Shown: positions 1 to 11,959, numbered from the stretch's first letter. The stretch is 64,000 bases of DNA from Pomphorhynchus laevis (GCA_012934845.2 WNNJ02003354.1:38253-102252); one strand, 5' to 3'. A program made the numbers and translations. Notes: generated by a model from the sequence alone, not told the origin.

Positions 1-222
1 TTGTTTTCAAATACTTATTTTAACACATTAATAAATAGTAAAAAAGGAAAATTGATTCAAATATGTATTTGGATTTAAATATATATTCAAATAACAAATA
101 ATAAGATTTTCGTTTGATATTTGGAAAATATCAACGTTAACAGTACATTTTTGCGTAAAGTTCAATCTTTGCGATGATTTAGAAAATTAATTAAACTGAA
201 TGAAATAACACATTTGTTTTAA

Positions 223-335
223 ATAGTTGATAATGATCCATAATTAATAAATAATTATTGGAGCTGGAACAAAAAAAAGAGGAAATTATTTTAGATATTT
301 CGCTAACTTCTGTTAGCATCTTTAGAAAATTACTG
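223..335. repeat. Single arm of a foldback repeat
   Basis: AT-rich block ending in a segment that reads like the left arm of the inverted repeat at 30341-30519; both carry TATTTCGCTAACTTCTG and a shared ATTATTGGAGCTGG. Only one arm is present here. Its opening TTGATAATGA also survives as a short scar near 32874. It is probably a half copy of a foldback or PLE-associated repeat. Confidence 0.55.
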
Positions 336-1440
336 TAATTTGTTGTAATTTAATGTCTATTATATATATCAAATAATTATACTTTTCTGGTTCTGACAAA
401 ATATTATCCTCAAAGGTATTGTTCCTATTCTTGATACAGCAGGACGCTACTAATCAGTCTGGGTGGGTATCATCAGCTGCTGACCCGGAACTTCATTTCA
501 CGTTTCAACGCTTATTATATGCTTACTCCGTACACTGGTGCTGATCGTCTTTGAACTCAGGAGGTCTGTGGCGAGTGGCAGCATGAAAAACAGTGATCCG
601 GCTAGCGGATCACACACATGGGGTAGATTTCTAATAGATCGTTAGAATACGATCCCCTACCGAAAGTAATATACAACAATGTATACCTACACCACTGTGG
701 CAGCCAGCCAAGTAGATGTAGCGTTGAATCAAGATACAGACGTCCTGAGTTCGTCCTGAGATACGTGTAAAACAACTGATTTACACTATCAAATTACGAA
801 CAAGACAACAATGAATGAATAGTAATACAAATATTAAGACAATTAAAGTGTGTAAACGATAAACATTTTAATACTTTCCTTTATTAAAAATGTCAACTTT
901 ATTTTACATCATCAGTAGAGATCCATGAATCTGATTATTTAGCTAAAGTTTATTCAAAGTGCATTTTAAGTAATTTAAGTATGTAATTGCAAATAAGATT
1001 GTATAAATTATAAAATTAAAAAGAAAAATATGTAATATTAATATATTAATATATTGAAATGTATATATATTTAAAGAATTCGTAAAGTCATAATATAGAA
1101 TTTAATTTATAAACTGTAAAGTCGAATGCATCGCATTTTTAATAAATATTTGGAGTAACTACTGTAAATGTCGTGTTGTATTTAAAGCATTTGAACTTTT
1201 ATTTAAATTAAACATCATAGAAATTAACAATGAGAAAAATTAAGTCACTGTTGTAGACAACACCGCACGGCATTCCTGAATTTCGGCCACCCATGCTTTC
1301 TTCGTATGTTCAAATTAAATTTAAACAAAATAAATATTGCAGGAAATAAATTCGAAATTTCTTAATCTTCAAGTTAAATAAATAATTTTATTGTATATCC
1401 GTTAATAGAATTAAGTGATTTTAAATTAAGTGATAACTTA
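336..1440. other. No gene recognised; GC-richer island at about 430-770
   Basis: AT-rich non-coding DNA with one island of more balanced composition at about 430-770. The island has no long reading frame and contains the hammerhead-like motif listed separately. A short non-repetitive stretch at 1255-1310 is unexplained. No tRNA or other RNA gene could be confirmed. Confidence 0.5.
437..482 (-). ncRNA. Hammerhead-ribozyme-like remnant
   Basis: On the minus strand CAGCAG is followed at once by the hammerhead box CTGATGA, and further on by GTC and CTGCTG. The two hexamers are perfect complements, so they form a 6-bp stem I with GTC at the expected cleavage position. The second core box (GAAA) is not clearly present and stem II is weak, so this is at best a decayed ribozyme. 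Hammerheads occur in the ends of canonical Penelope-like elements, and PLE tails lie nearby. A chance match is possible. Confidence 0.35.
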
Positions 1441-2490
1441 ATTAGTCAATTCATAAAAATTGATTTTTATTTTAAATTTCAATAATAAATTTTATCGTTA
1501 TATCATTGTTATAAAATCTTATATAATTATTTATTATTTAAAATTATTTTTTTATTTATTTATAGTATAAATAAAGATTAATTATAATTACTTATCTTTA
1601 TATTTAATTAAAATATAGTATAAAATGCGTAGACTGAGTTATCTGATTTATTTATTTAAACTTTATTATAAATTTTATAATTACATACATATTAATTGTA
1701 TAAAATCTTATATAATTATTTACTATTTATAATTACTTATTTTTATTTTTAATTTAATTATAGTGTAAAATACGTAGACTAATTTATCTGATTTGTTCTA
1801 CTGACAAGTTATTGTTGTCATGTGGACTTTTTCCCATGTGACAAGCATGAAACATAGTTTATGCTTGGCCATTTGTAATCTTCCAATGTCTTAAAATAGT
1901 TTGTGATAATTTGAATTATTTAAATCATTAAATTAATCATTCTTTCTGGTGACATCTAATTTTTATCCTGATACATCGCCTGTTAGTCAATTCATAAAAA
2001 TTGACTTTTATTTTAAATTTCGATTTTAAATTTTGACTTAATATGAATTATATAATATCTTATATAATTATTTATTATTTATTTACTTTTATTTAGTATT
2101 ATTTTTTATATAAATAATATAAAATACGTAGATTCAGTTAGCTGATCTGATTTGTACATTATCAATGACAAGATTACGATTGATTATAATATATTTCTAT
2201 TCGTTCTTTTTTGAACACTCCTGTTATGTATGCATTCTGATGAGATGTTCTTGCCGATGCTAAACTTGTCAAGTTTAGCTTCGTTAAAACACGATTTAGT
2301 GTTTCATGGATTCAAATATTAAAATTAGCAAGATTTGCTGAAATTTACTATATTAATTAATATATTTACTATATATTAATTGTATAAAATCTTATATAAT
2401 TATTTATTATTTATAATTAATTATCTTTATTTTTAATTTATTTAAAAAATATGCAGTCTCAGTAATCTGATCTGATTAGTTGAGACCGGT
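1441..2490 (+). repeat. Four partial PLE 3'-tail copies
   Basis: Four head-to-tail partial copies lie at about 1441-1650, 1651-1795, 1941-2165 and 2341-2490. Each ends in a version of AAATACGTAGACTCAGTTA followed by GCTGATCTGATTT. The third also has the upstream TCCTGATACATCGCCTGTTA box. The same tail follows the Naiad-like reverse transcriptase remnants at 31.4, 33.4, 35.9 and 37.4 kb, which is why I assign it to a PLE 3' end. The copies are diverged and non-coding. Confidence 0.65.
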
Positions 2491-3023
2491 AATATCATTA
2501 CGAAAATTTTCTCATCTTTACGTCCACATTTAATATAATATTATATTACTTAATTATTACTTAAGTAATTAATTATTACCTAATAATTATTAATTATTAT
2601 AATTAAGTGATTCGCTAATTGATTAACCGTTAATAGAAAATAGGAAATATTATGGAAATAACACTTTTAATATTATTTATAAAATTAAAAATATTATATT
2701 TATAATATAATATTATAATACATATAACATAGCTACAATGTACATTATATATAATAGATAAGGTCAACACAGCTTGTGGGCATTCTAAGATTAGGCTGCA
2801 TATGTAGCGATACAGAGGATGATACACATTATATTACGGGTCTCACAATAAAACAAACCACTGCCATAAACAATTAACTAATGGTAGGTGAATGATTATA
2901 ACCGATTAACTTGCGAATATATGTTCAGGTAACACACTTGCACGAAAAATCAATAATTAAGAAAAGCTAATATTAAATTAACTTAGTCACACGTGTAGTA
3001 GATCTATGTCGTAATCAACAAAC
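2491..3023. other. EXOSC1 intron or downstream DNA, no further exon confirmed
   Basis: This lies 3' of the third EXOSC1 exon on the minus strand and should hold the next intron and perhaps the S1-domain exons. I could not find an exon reading like the CSL4 S1 domain. A short minus-strand frame at about 2740-2790 with a CAG acceptor gives only a weak resemblance and then a stop. Confidence 0.4.
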
Positions 3024-3376
3024 CTTGCAGCAAACAATTGAACCGATCTCTGGTCTGGGTTGGGGTGGCTTTACATGCATGACGTTAATAACAACCTGAT
3101 AAACTGATATTAAATAAATAAAAGTATCAATCGTATACCTTTCCATCGTCCTCAATATCATCTTCATTTTCAGCGGTTATATTTAGCACACCACGAATGC
3201 TGGCAAATATCAATCCATTTTTCACATAGGTGCCGAACCCTGGTTTAGCATCCAATTCACCGCATAATCGATCTCCTGTTTAAATTATACAATGAATTAA
3301 ATGAAAATGCATTAGGAAACATCCTACCTGGAACACAAAGTAAATTTTCCATCGAAATTTCATCCGTCGTTGACAT
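3024..3376 (-). CDS. EXOSC1: Exosome complex component CSL4 (EXOSC1), 5' part, three exons
   Basis: CSL4 is a cap subunit of the RNA exosome, which processes and degrades RNA in nucleus and cytoplasm. Exons read on the minus strand: 3376-3328 (ATG at 3376, phase-1 donor GTAGGA), 3275-3139 (donor GTATAC) and 3095-3024 (donor GTTTGT); introns are 52 and 43 bp. They join to 86 residues. The first part has VPGDRLCGEL and FGTYVKNGLIFAS, matching the CSL4 N-terminal domain (human IPGERLC, GTYTRHGYIFSS). An acidic stretch follows, then PRPEIGSIVCCK, matching the entry to the S1 domain (PDVGAIVTCK). The S1 and zinc-ribbon-like C-terminal parts are not seen; the window may end before them, or PLE tails may have expanded the next intron. 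Identification is by alignment from memory and all junctions keep the frame. Confidence 0.85.
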
Positions 3377-5207
3377 ACTGAATTATGTGAATTATCTGAA
3401 TATCAGCTTTTTGTAAACGATTTTAATCTAATTTTAATTTTAAAGTTGCAAATACTAATTTAGATGTCTAAACTTGAGAGCTATATAGTCGGTTTGTCAA
3501 ATCTAACCTCTATATATCCACGGATTCGTTATTTCGGAGGTTTAGTGGTTATTCACATATTCTTTATTCATTTATAGAAGATGGCCATTGTGTCATGTGT
3601 TAGTGATTTATAATTTCATGCTCTTGTGAAGTTCATTTTTAAGTTTTTAATGTATTTTTCAAATTTTTTATAATTTGTTTTATTATATATCAACTTATAA
3701 ATGAGCCGAAGCTCGTAGGTAAGCTTCACATCAAATTAAAAAATCGAAATGCAAAGATCAACTCTTTACCACCTAAGGAGATAGCCCATTCCATCGTTTA
3801 CAGACACGAATGACCAAAATAGTACAATTTGTTCGAGGCTTTGACCGATACTTCATGCACAGCTGCTTTAATGGGTGGTTAGGGACAAGCAGCGATATCC
3901 ACATCAGTTCTAATTATGCAATTAAATGATCAAATTCAATAGATCTTATAATCAACGCGCCGAGCCCACTAGGGTTAGGAATGGAGCTAATTGCCAGAAC
4001 CAAATGAGATTTTTTCTCTTAAAAAAGATTTCGTTTGGAAATCTTTAAAGTATAAGTATTTAAATCTTTAAGCATAAGATTTCTTTTAGAAATCTTATAC
4101 TTTTAAGAATGAACAATGTATCATTAAAATATTAATGGATCATTAATTATGACACATTAGAATATTTCCCATGATTATTTAGTAATAAAATGATTAAAAG
4201 TTGTAAAGTGTTAAAGAAAATCACTAGATCGGAGTAGCGTGGATCACTATATTTACAATAACTCAGCAAAAATGTGACTTACTCTACATCATAATTATTT
4301 TCAATGATAACGATTAAAGATTGAATGTTCGCGACTTTCTATTATTAGAAGAATCGAAAGATTAGTAGTGACAATGGATATTTGCTTTGTTTACCTTTGC
4401 TTCACAGTCAATACGTATATCCATCACTGAACTTGGCAAAGAGTACGTTCCTGGATTCAGACATAATCCGAAAAATTATGAGTCATATATAAACGTATGG
4501 CATTTCAAATGAACGCGTTCCAATATATAGTCGGAACTCTACGCTACTAGTGGTAACACATATGCCGACAAGTCATTCATATCTTTTAAGGATTAAGTGA
4601 TAACATTCAACGAGGATTTCACATGTGGGGATCCACTAACTATGATGTTGTCTGATTCTTCCCTATTCCGATGTTAAAAATGTAAGGCATTTGTCTAGAA
4701 GTCAGCCAAAGATTTAACGTATACATGAAAACTGATCTTTCGAAGTATAAAGATCAAATATATAAGAGGATTTTGATTTATACTAAATCGTCAATAAATG
4801 TAATCTGATAACAATCCACGATTCAATAGTTACAAATGAGCCTGAAAATTACGCATTTTTAAGCGGTGTTTAACTATTGTACAACGTTGTCCAGCATGCA
4901 ATCATAAATGTATCTGTTGATATAAAACAAATGCGACCGAGCTTGGATAAATTTTATAAAGAATGGAATTCGAAACACTTGGATTCAGAGCATAACCGAC
5001 TGGGATTGTCGACATTATGTCACTGAGAATCATGGTATTTAAATCGTCGAAATACGCGAAATTTCATAACCCTCTGATTGAAATGAATGAAAATATAAAA
5101 GTAAGAGGTTCCTTTTATCGGAAGCAAATAATAGGTACATAATTATAAGGGATGTCCTGATAAAAATTGATGCACCAATCAAAGTAAAACAACGGGTAAT
5201 GTTTAGT
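3377..5207. other. No gene recognised
   Basis: Upstream of EXOSC1. AT-rich with no convincing reading frame. A local inverted repeat around a TATAAGAT-type core lies at about 4045-4105. Stretches at about 3700-3980 and 4620-5110 are of more even composition and may be worn transposon DNA, but no domain can be read. Confidence 0.45.
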
Positions 5208-5690
5208 TAACTAACGCCTTTTCCGGTTCTCATATTAAAGGAGTCACTACCTGCACAATTATGTGGGCACTCAATCTCCCCAACAAATCTCACCTTGGGG
5301 TGACTTCAGAACGGAAAGAGGAGCTCGTTTGGACTTGGTGTGTTCAGGTCTCTACGGAAGTGCGATGGAGCGGACGTATTTCTACGTCGCTATTTACAAT
5401 CATTTTGCCTCATCGTACATATCTCGCGAGCCCAAGAATATTGTCGAGTACCATAAAAATAGAAAGAGATCAAAATATTTGGAACGAGTTAACACAATCG
5501 AGAATGCTATATTTGTACCACTTATTTTCTCTACATCGGGTGGAATTAGAAAAGAGGCTTTATCAATTATGAAACAGATAGCACTCCAAGAAGCTTCAGA
5601 GGTTCGTGCTTACCCTGATATTATTGCTAAGATGAGAAGACTCATTGGATGCGCTCTCATCCGGTGTAATTCCTAGTGCATAAGGAAATC
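5208..5690 (+). pseudogene. Retroelement C-terminal nuclease-like domain, decayed fragment
   Basis: An open frame at 5263-5676 (137 residues) resembles a domain found at the C-terminus of reverse-transcriptase proteins in cnidarians and other invertebrates: an ARLDL strand, a Y/F-rich strand at about residue 40, a basic YLERV helix, then FVPLIFSTSGG, a KEAL helix and a closing RMRRLIGCALIR. From memory the family has a restriction-like D...DV core; here the second strand reads YFYVAI, so the presumed acidic residue is lost. No reverse transcriptase is attached. It is most likely a 5'-truncated, inactive LINE 3' end. Family placement is uncertain. Confidence 0.5.
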
Positions 5691-5872
5691 CTCAGTACTT
5701 AAACAAAGTCGGCTTTTTTAAGCCGCAGTAATACGTTTCTGACAGCGTTTTTATCATTTTTTTGACTAAAAAAATATTATTATTATATTTTAATAATAAT
5801 ATTCGTATTACAGAATATTTATACGCATTCTGTAATACGTAAAGATATCTTGAAGTCACGTTATCTAATCGT

Positions 5873-6590
5873 TTGTCCTTTGTAGCTCACCTAGATCGTC
5901 AAATGGATAAGATGGCAACGTCACTGTGTTTAGCTCCAAGTGTTGCCAAGTTAACGTTTTCTGGTAGTATAAACTTCTTCCGAATTATGTTTGAACCGGT
6001 CATTTCATATGCCTTATTGTCGTTTTGGTCAGATTTGACAGCCAAGAACTTTACACAAATTGATCGAGCAAAATGAATCTTTATTAAGAAGATTCTGGGT
6101 ATTTCGCAACGTTGTCACTCATCTGCAGTCTTTTATTACTCGTGAACAACCTCTGTCTTTGGAATTATTAGAGAAATTCAAGCTTCCAAATACCCAATGC
6201 TTTATCGATCACTTAGTTAGTTGGGATGCAAAGATATCCACACTTGATGCAGAGTTGTATCTTATTCCGGCAATGACACATACTTCATGGCGATCTGAGA
6301 AGAATGCGAAGAGACCATTTATCATAAGAGCCTCTATCCATGGATACCATGATATATTATGCCGAATTACAATCCATTGTCATGAACGTGGAGATGAATG
6401 CCGTTGCAATTTATGTTCGCCATTATGTAAATCGATCCTGCATGTGTTCACTTGCCCTGTGGGCTCAACACTTTCTCTGCAATTTGTATTCTTTTTTGGG
6501 ACATCGACGAAAGACGGCAGTGCCCGTTAATAAACAATTCTCAGATTATTATTATATTTTGCAAACTGGAAGGTATTAGTAAGAAAATAA
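5873..6590 (+). mobile_element. 5'-truncated relative of LINE-C, 3' fragment
   Basis: Two overlapping frames (5873-6076 and 6060-6530) align with the C-terminal third of the LINE-C ORF2 at 13.3-17.4 kb. FVAHLD parallels FTAHLE, SFWSDLTAKNFTQIDRAK parallels TFWEDLTELNFRQIDRCQ, HTSWRSEKNAKRPF parallels NSWRSPLNVKRPL, and SIHGYHDILCRI parallels SIHGFHDNYCRR. The terminal Cys-rich segment (CRCNLCSPLCKS) matches the LINE-C CICRFCASSCDA. The frame change near 6060 and the missing fingers and palm mark it as dead. It is a separate, older copy of the same group. Confidence 0.75.
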
Positions 6591-6663
6591 ATAACCAGGA
6601 AAGGTTATTTGATATAGCCTGAAAAGGTTATATCAAATTAACAAATGGTTTTGTTATTAACAA

Positions 6664-9600
6664 ATGGTTTTGTGTGGTTCGAAGAAAGCCATTTGTACGT
6701 TGGAATCCAATCAGTCCGTTAATTGCTTAGGTATTGATACATCCTCGTTAGATATATTTCCTACCGGACTATCTATAAACTCAAGAACCAGTAACTGTTC
6801 AACTTCAATTATTAACGTCGCTTACACAAATATTCGTAGTATAGTATCGAAGATTGACAAATTTCGGAACAGATTCTTTACATATAAACCTCAAATAATT
6901 GCAGTTACCGAAACTTGGCTGAATCATGATATTGCTGATAGTATGGTAGCTGTGGATAAGTATTATATCATCAGGGTTGATCGTAAAGTACGACGAGGAG
7001 GCGGTGTTGCACTTTATGTCGATCAATGCATAGGTGTTGATGATTTTGAATGTTATACTGATACATATGGTACTTGTGAACTGATGGTGGCGAGTCTATC
7101 CCATGTAAGAAATAAAGTTACTATTGCACTATGTTATAGATCTCCATGTAGCTTCGTTCTCACTAAGGAATTCTCAGATATTTTGACAAAGGCAGCAATG
7201 GGTGACCGGTTCCTCTGTTTAGGAGACTTCAATATTTCCAGAATCAATATGGATGATCCTCATTCAGGAATAACATCTTCTAATAAACTAGATCATGACT
7301 TGTGGAATTTTCTGTTAGATAGCCTACTTCGTGTTCAGCATGTATCAGCACCAACTAGGATTATGAATGATCAAAGTTCTTTGTTGGATTTAATTTTATC
7401 TAAATCATTAACATATGTGCGTGACATTATGCATGAAGCACCCATAGGAGTTAGTGATCATTGTGTATTGCTTTTTCACTTCTCAGGGATTTCAAATAAT
7501 ATTATTGACGAAGTCGAAACTAAAATCTTCAAGCATTGTTGGTATCGTGCGGATCAGTGTAAAATTCTTCAAGCAGCATCGACTATGAACTTTGTAGGCG
7601 CTAGCGACGATGTTGAAGATTGTTGGAAGGTTTTCCGTTCAGCAATGTGTGAAATAATAGAAAAATACGTTCCTACCAAGATCGTGCATAAAAATAAAAA
7701 AGTGAATCATCCGTGGTTTAATAGAGAACTTAAATCAGAACTAAGACGAAGAAACCGAGTGTTTAAATTAAGCTGCACGGACAATACTTATCGACAGGAA
7801 TACGTCAATTGTCGTAACGTTTTCGAAAAGCTTAAAAAACGCAAAAAATTTAACTACGAAATGACAATAGCTGCGGACTTTCATAGTGCACCAAAACGAT
7901 TTTGGGCTCACATATGTAGAAATAGGACAATTCCTCCTGCGATTTCGTCTCTTCGTATTAATGATAACTTTATCACATCGCCTCAAGATGTAGCCGACAC
8001 GTTTGCGTCGACTTTTCAACTCGTAACTAATAACACAGAAATTAACCAGCAATCTCGTGTAAGCCATTCACGAAGTTATTTTGATGTTACTACCGAGGAG
8101 GTTTATAGTGAGTTAAATTCTTTACGACATTCATCACCTGGTCCGGATGGATTACATCCCCAGATACTAAAGATATTATCTACATTTATTGCTTCACCAT
8201 TAGCTTATTTGTTTCAACTATCACTAGCTAAGTCAATTCTACCATTAGATTGGAAAATCGCCACTGTAGTGCCAGTCCACAAAAAAGGAGATCGTCACAA
8301 TCCTGAAAATTATAGAGCAATAAGCCTTACAAAATGTCCCCGATCATTTTGCTGCCTACACCTCACTGTCCATCTCTGATCCTGGTCTATCCGATCACTT
8401 TCTTATCACCCTTGATCTCACTCGCAACCACACCCCTCCTCACACACCTACAATCCTACGTCGCCCTTGGAGAAATCTTGACCTCTCCCTTCTCCGCTCT
8501 GCCTTACTCAAATCGTCTCTATCATTACCCACAATAACATATTCATCTCCTCACGATCTCGCCTTTCTTTTCGACTCTGAACTCACATCCACTCTCGATA
8601 TTCTCTTGCCCTTCAAGTCTCACCCACACCGTCGCTTGCACCGTGCCCCATGGTTTGACATCCAATGTCTACTCTCAAAGCGTCGACTCCGTCATGCTTT
8701 TCGAGTCTATCACCGCTCTCTCAGACGCGATTTCCGCTCGATCACTCCGTCTTTCCGTGATTCCTATCGTGCTCTTCGCCGGTCTCATCTCAACCAACTA
8801 CGTACCAAATGCAACTCCTTCTGGCAGCATAAAATCATCACTTCATTCAACTCTAAGACTCTCTGACATACTTTTAACTCAATCCTGGCTCGTTCCTCTA
8901 CGCCGTGCAACATCAATGCTAATGATTATTCGTCATTTCTCCAGACTAAAGTATCCACGCTGCTCTCTCACACCCCGGTCTCCATCCTATCCCACTCTGC
9001 CCCGCCTAGCCTCATCCTTCCGGAACTGTTTCATCTTCTCCCTGTCTCACCTACAGAAATATCATATGTCCTCATGTCCTTGCTCAACAAAACCTCACCC
9101 GCCGATCCCCTGCCTACCCACATATTAAAATCTATATGCTCATCGATATCCCCATTTCTCACAACCTTGTTTAACTCGTCCATCCGCAGTCGTATCTTCC
9201 CTTCACACTGGAAATCCGCAATCGTTCGTCCCCTCCTTAAAAAACAATCGCTCGACCCCTCCCTTCCTTCTAGCTATCGCCCCATTTCGCTACTCCCTAC
9301 TCTTTCTAAGCTCTTAGAACGCCTCATCTTAATACAAATCAACGCTTATCTCTCCTCATCCAATCTGTACCATCCTTTCCAATCCGCTTTCCGCTCTAAT
9401 CACTCGACAGAAATCGCATGCATAAAAGTGTACAACGACTTACTCATTTATCGAGACAAGGCTCTATATAGTGTTCTCATCTCCCTCGACCTCTCCTCCG
9501 CATTCGATATTGTCGACCACTCCGTCCTCCTTTCTCGCCTTCTTTATGATTACGGCTTTTCTTCCTCCTCCGTAGCATGTTTCGCCTCATACCTATCCGA

Positions 9601-11949
9601 CCGTTTCTTTCGCGTCTGTTCTAATTCATCATCCTCCCCTCCCATCCCTATTTTTTGCGGGGTCCCACAAGGTTCAGTCCTAGGTCCTATGCTTTTCTCT
9701 CTTCTGCTTGGCGATCTATCTCCGTTTATCAAACCTTACTCCTTTAAGGTCATGCAATACGCCGATGACATTCTAATCTATGATCATGCACCCGCACATC
9801 GCATACACGATAACGGCATTTCTGCCTCCAACTGTCTTTCTTCTATCTACAAACGTCTCTCCAATCTCCATCTCGTTCTAAACCCCGAAAAGTCCAAAAT
9901 AATGTGGATCCTCCCCCGTAAACCAAACATATCTCCTCCCATTGTTTCTTTTGCCTCATCGATCATCCCTATAGTCCACAATCTCACTTTCTTAGGCTTC
10001 CATTTCGATGATCACCTTTCCCTTAAACCCTTCGTCCGCGACAAGGTCCGCTCGTCTAACTTAATTCTCCGTGACATCCGCCGTATCCGCCCCCTTATCG
10101 ACTTCCGTTCTTGTATGTCTCTTCTTTCATCGCTTATTTTCCCTAAAATCGATTACTGCCTTAGCCTTTTCGCCAATTCTCCAAAATCCATCATCCTACC
10201 CCTACAACGAATAATCAACACCGCCGTTCGAGTGCTCTTTCGTCTCCGTCGCTTCGACCACACATCCACATATCTTGCCCAACTCTCCTGGCCCACCATC
10301 CACATCCGCATCAAACTCCGCCTTCTTCTCGTTACTTTTCGTCTCATCGCTGTCGGCTCCCCATCGTTCATCAACCTTCCTTTCTTAGACGATACTCGCC
10401 CCACCTCGCTATCGCTTCGTTCCTGTCATACCCTCTTACTCCACGTTCCTAATTACTCCAACAACTACGGTCTCCGATCCTTCCTCGTCGCCGCCTCACT
10501 CGCCTGGAATCAACTTCCTCTCGACGTCCGCCGCGCTCCCTCTTTTATCACATTCAAACACCTCCTCCGTTCACACCTTCTCGACACCTGATTCACAGTC
10601 TTGTTTTGTTGTGGTCATGTAAGCGTGCGCTGGCACGCATTTGCCACGTTAAAATAAATCATTTTTTTACAAGTGTCGTATGTAAGATGTTAGAGCGCAT
10701 ATTGTATCGGCGATTACTATCCTTTCTTGAATCATCGAATTTGTTAGATAATTCGCAACATGGTTTTCGTCCTGGTCGTTCTTGCATGTCTAATCTTTTA
10801 TGTGCACGCGAAGCATGGGTTGATGCAGTTGCGCAGGGTAATGCAGTTGATGTCGTGTATTTCGACTTTGGTCGGGCCTTTGATAGAGTTCCCCACAATA
10901 TGTTGATTGAGGCTCTTTCAGATTACGGAATTGAAATTCCTATTATTCGATGGATTCACGCTTTCCTATCTGATCGTTCTTTCAGATTTCGAGTTGGAAA
11001 TTGTCTATCTAGACCGTCAAATTTATCAATAGGTGTTCCTCAGGGATCGGTGTTGGGTTCATTATTATTCGTCATATTTCTGAATAGTTTGCTACGCTCT
11101 CTAAAATGTAAAAAATTAGCATTCGCGGATGATCTTAAAATATGGAATGTCATTACATGCTATGCCGATATGCAACACTTACAAGATGACATAAATATGG
11201 TTAATAGGTGGAGCGAACTGACCGGAATCATGATTAACATTACTAAATGTGTCCACCTCAGATTTGGTCGTAGTGATTTACCAAATGATTATTCTGTTTG
11301 CGGTGAGATTATTCCCACAAATTCGTATACAAAAGATCGTGGGATAATTGTTCATAATTCGTTTAAAACCGACCTCAATACTGAAAATATATGCAACACG
11401 TCGAGAAAAATTATTTACATGATCAAAAATACCTTTAGTTCGCTTCCACCGTCTCAGTTCTCACTATTATGTAAGGCGTTGATCAGACCAATCATTGATT
11501 ATGCTTCGCCGGCGACTTTTTCTTCTACGCGTGGTGAAATAAACCAATTAGAAAAGATTCTTCGCCGATTTTCCAAGCTATGTTCTGGTCTTCGGAACAT
11601 CGCCTACTGTGATAGACTAAGCCAACTAAATATTACTTCAGTTTACAAGAGATATGTGTACAATGATTTATTACAGTTATGGCGAATGATCCATGTCTTT
11701 CCTGGTTATCCATCGGAATCCGTTATTCTAAATGATCGCCCGAGCCACAGAGGACACTATTTATCAGTTGTTGTGCAATCACACGGGAAATGTCATAGAT
11801 ACTTGCGATTATCTCACAGAGCGGTAAACCTATGGAACCTATTGCCGAATTCGATCGTGTCTATGGCACAGTACAAATCTTTCCAGAATGCGCTGAGCAT
11901 GTGGATAAAAAGAGAAGATTCTTTGCAGGAAATATATAACTATATGTGA
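6664..11949 (+). CDS. LINE-A ORF2: APE endonuclease plus reverse transcriptase, split by insertion
   Basis: Segments 6664-8332 and 10673-11949 are in one frame and join exactly at the LINE-B insertion, giving about 981 open residues with no other lesion. N-terminal apurinic-type endonuclease: YTNIRSIVSKI, TETWL, GGGVALYV, GDFN, SLLDLILS and SDHC. Then a linker and the reverse transcriptase: SSPGPDGLHPQILK, VPVHKKGDRHNPENYRAISL, HGFRPGRSC, YFDFGRAFDRVPHN, GVPQGSVLG and the catalytic FADD. The last 200 residues are the thumb. This replicates the element by target-primed reverse transcription. FADDLKIW and the VPQGSVLG pattern fit the CR1/Jockey group. The open frame suggests LINE-A was young when LINE-B landed. 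The start codon is provisional. Confidence 0.9.
8333..10672 (+). mobile_element. LINE-B (L2-like), 5'-truncated insertion into LINE-A
   Basis: Inserted in the LINE-A fingers region in the same orientation. The target sequence TTACAA occurs on both sides (8327-8332 and 10667-10672), a 6-bp target-site duplication. The 5' end is truncated inside the endonuclease; the 3' UTR ends in a GC-rich segment (GTGCGCTGGCACGC) and TAAAATAAATCATTTTTT. The same 3' end appears, reversed, at 19918-20000. The coding strand is unusually rich in C and T compared with its surroundings. Confidence 0.9.
8342..10591 (+). CDS. LINE-B ORF2 (endonuclease C-part plus reverse transcriptase), one premature stop
   Basis: One frame runs from 8342 to 10591 (about 750 codons) with a single stop, TGA at 8864-8866. 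In the second LINE-B copy the matching codon is TGG (Trp), so this is a simple nonsense change. The N-terminal part holds the end of the endonuclease (GLSDHF). The reverse transcriptase reads PADPLPTHILK, SSYRPISLLPTLSKLLERL, HSTEIACIKVYNDLL, LDLSSAFDIVDHSVLLSRL, GVPQGSVLG and the catalytic QYADDILIY. HSTE and AFDTVDH-type motifs fit the L2 clade. Almost no decay suggests a recent insertion. The C-terminus has a conserved AWNQLPLDVR segment shared with the other copy. Confidence 0.9.
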
Positions 11950-11959
11950 CAATTTATTA

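Noticed and set aside
540-700. Possible tRNA-derived SINE (GTGGCGAGTGGC resembles an A box)
   Set aside because: No convincing B box (GGTTCGANTCC) at the right distance and no second copy in the window.
2630-2827. Minus-strand frame that might be the next EXOSC1 exon
   Set aside because: A CAG acceptor is followed by a short stretch with only weak spacing similarity to the S1 domain and then a stop with no suitable donor.
9550-9732. Minus-strand frames inside LINE-B, such as this one and 10153-10404
   Set aside because: They are antisense shadows of the reverse-transcriptase frame, rich in Arg and Gly because the coding strand is C/T-rich.
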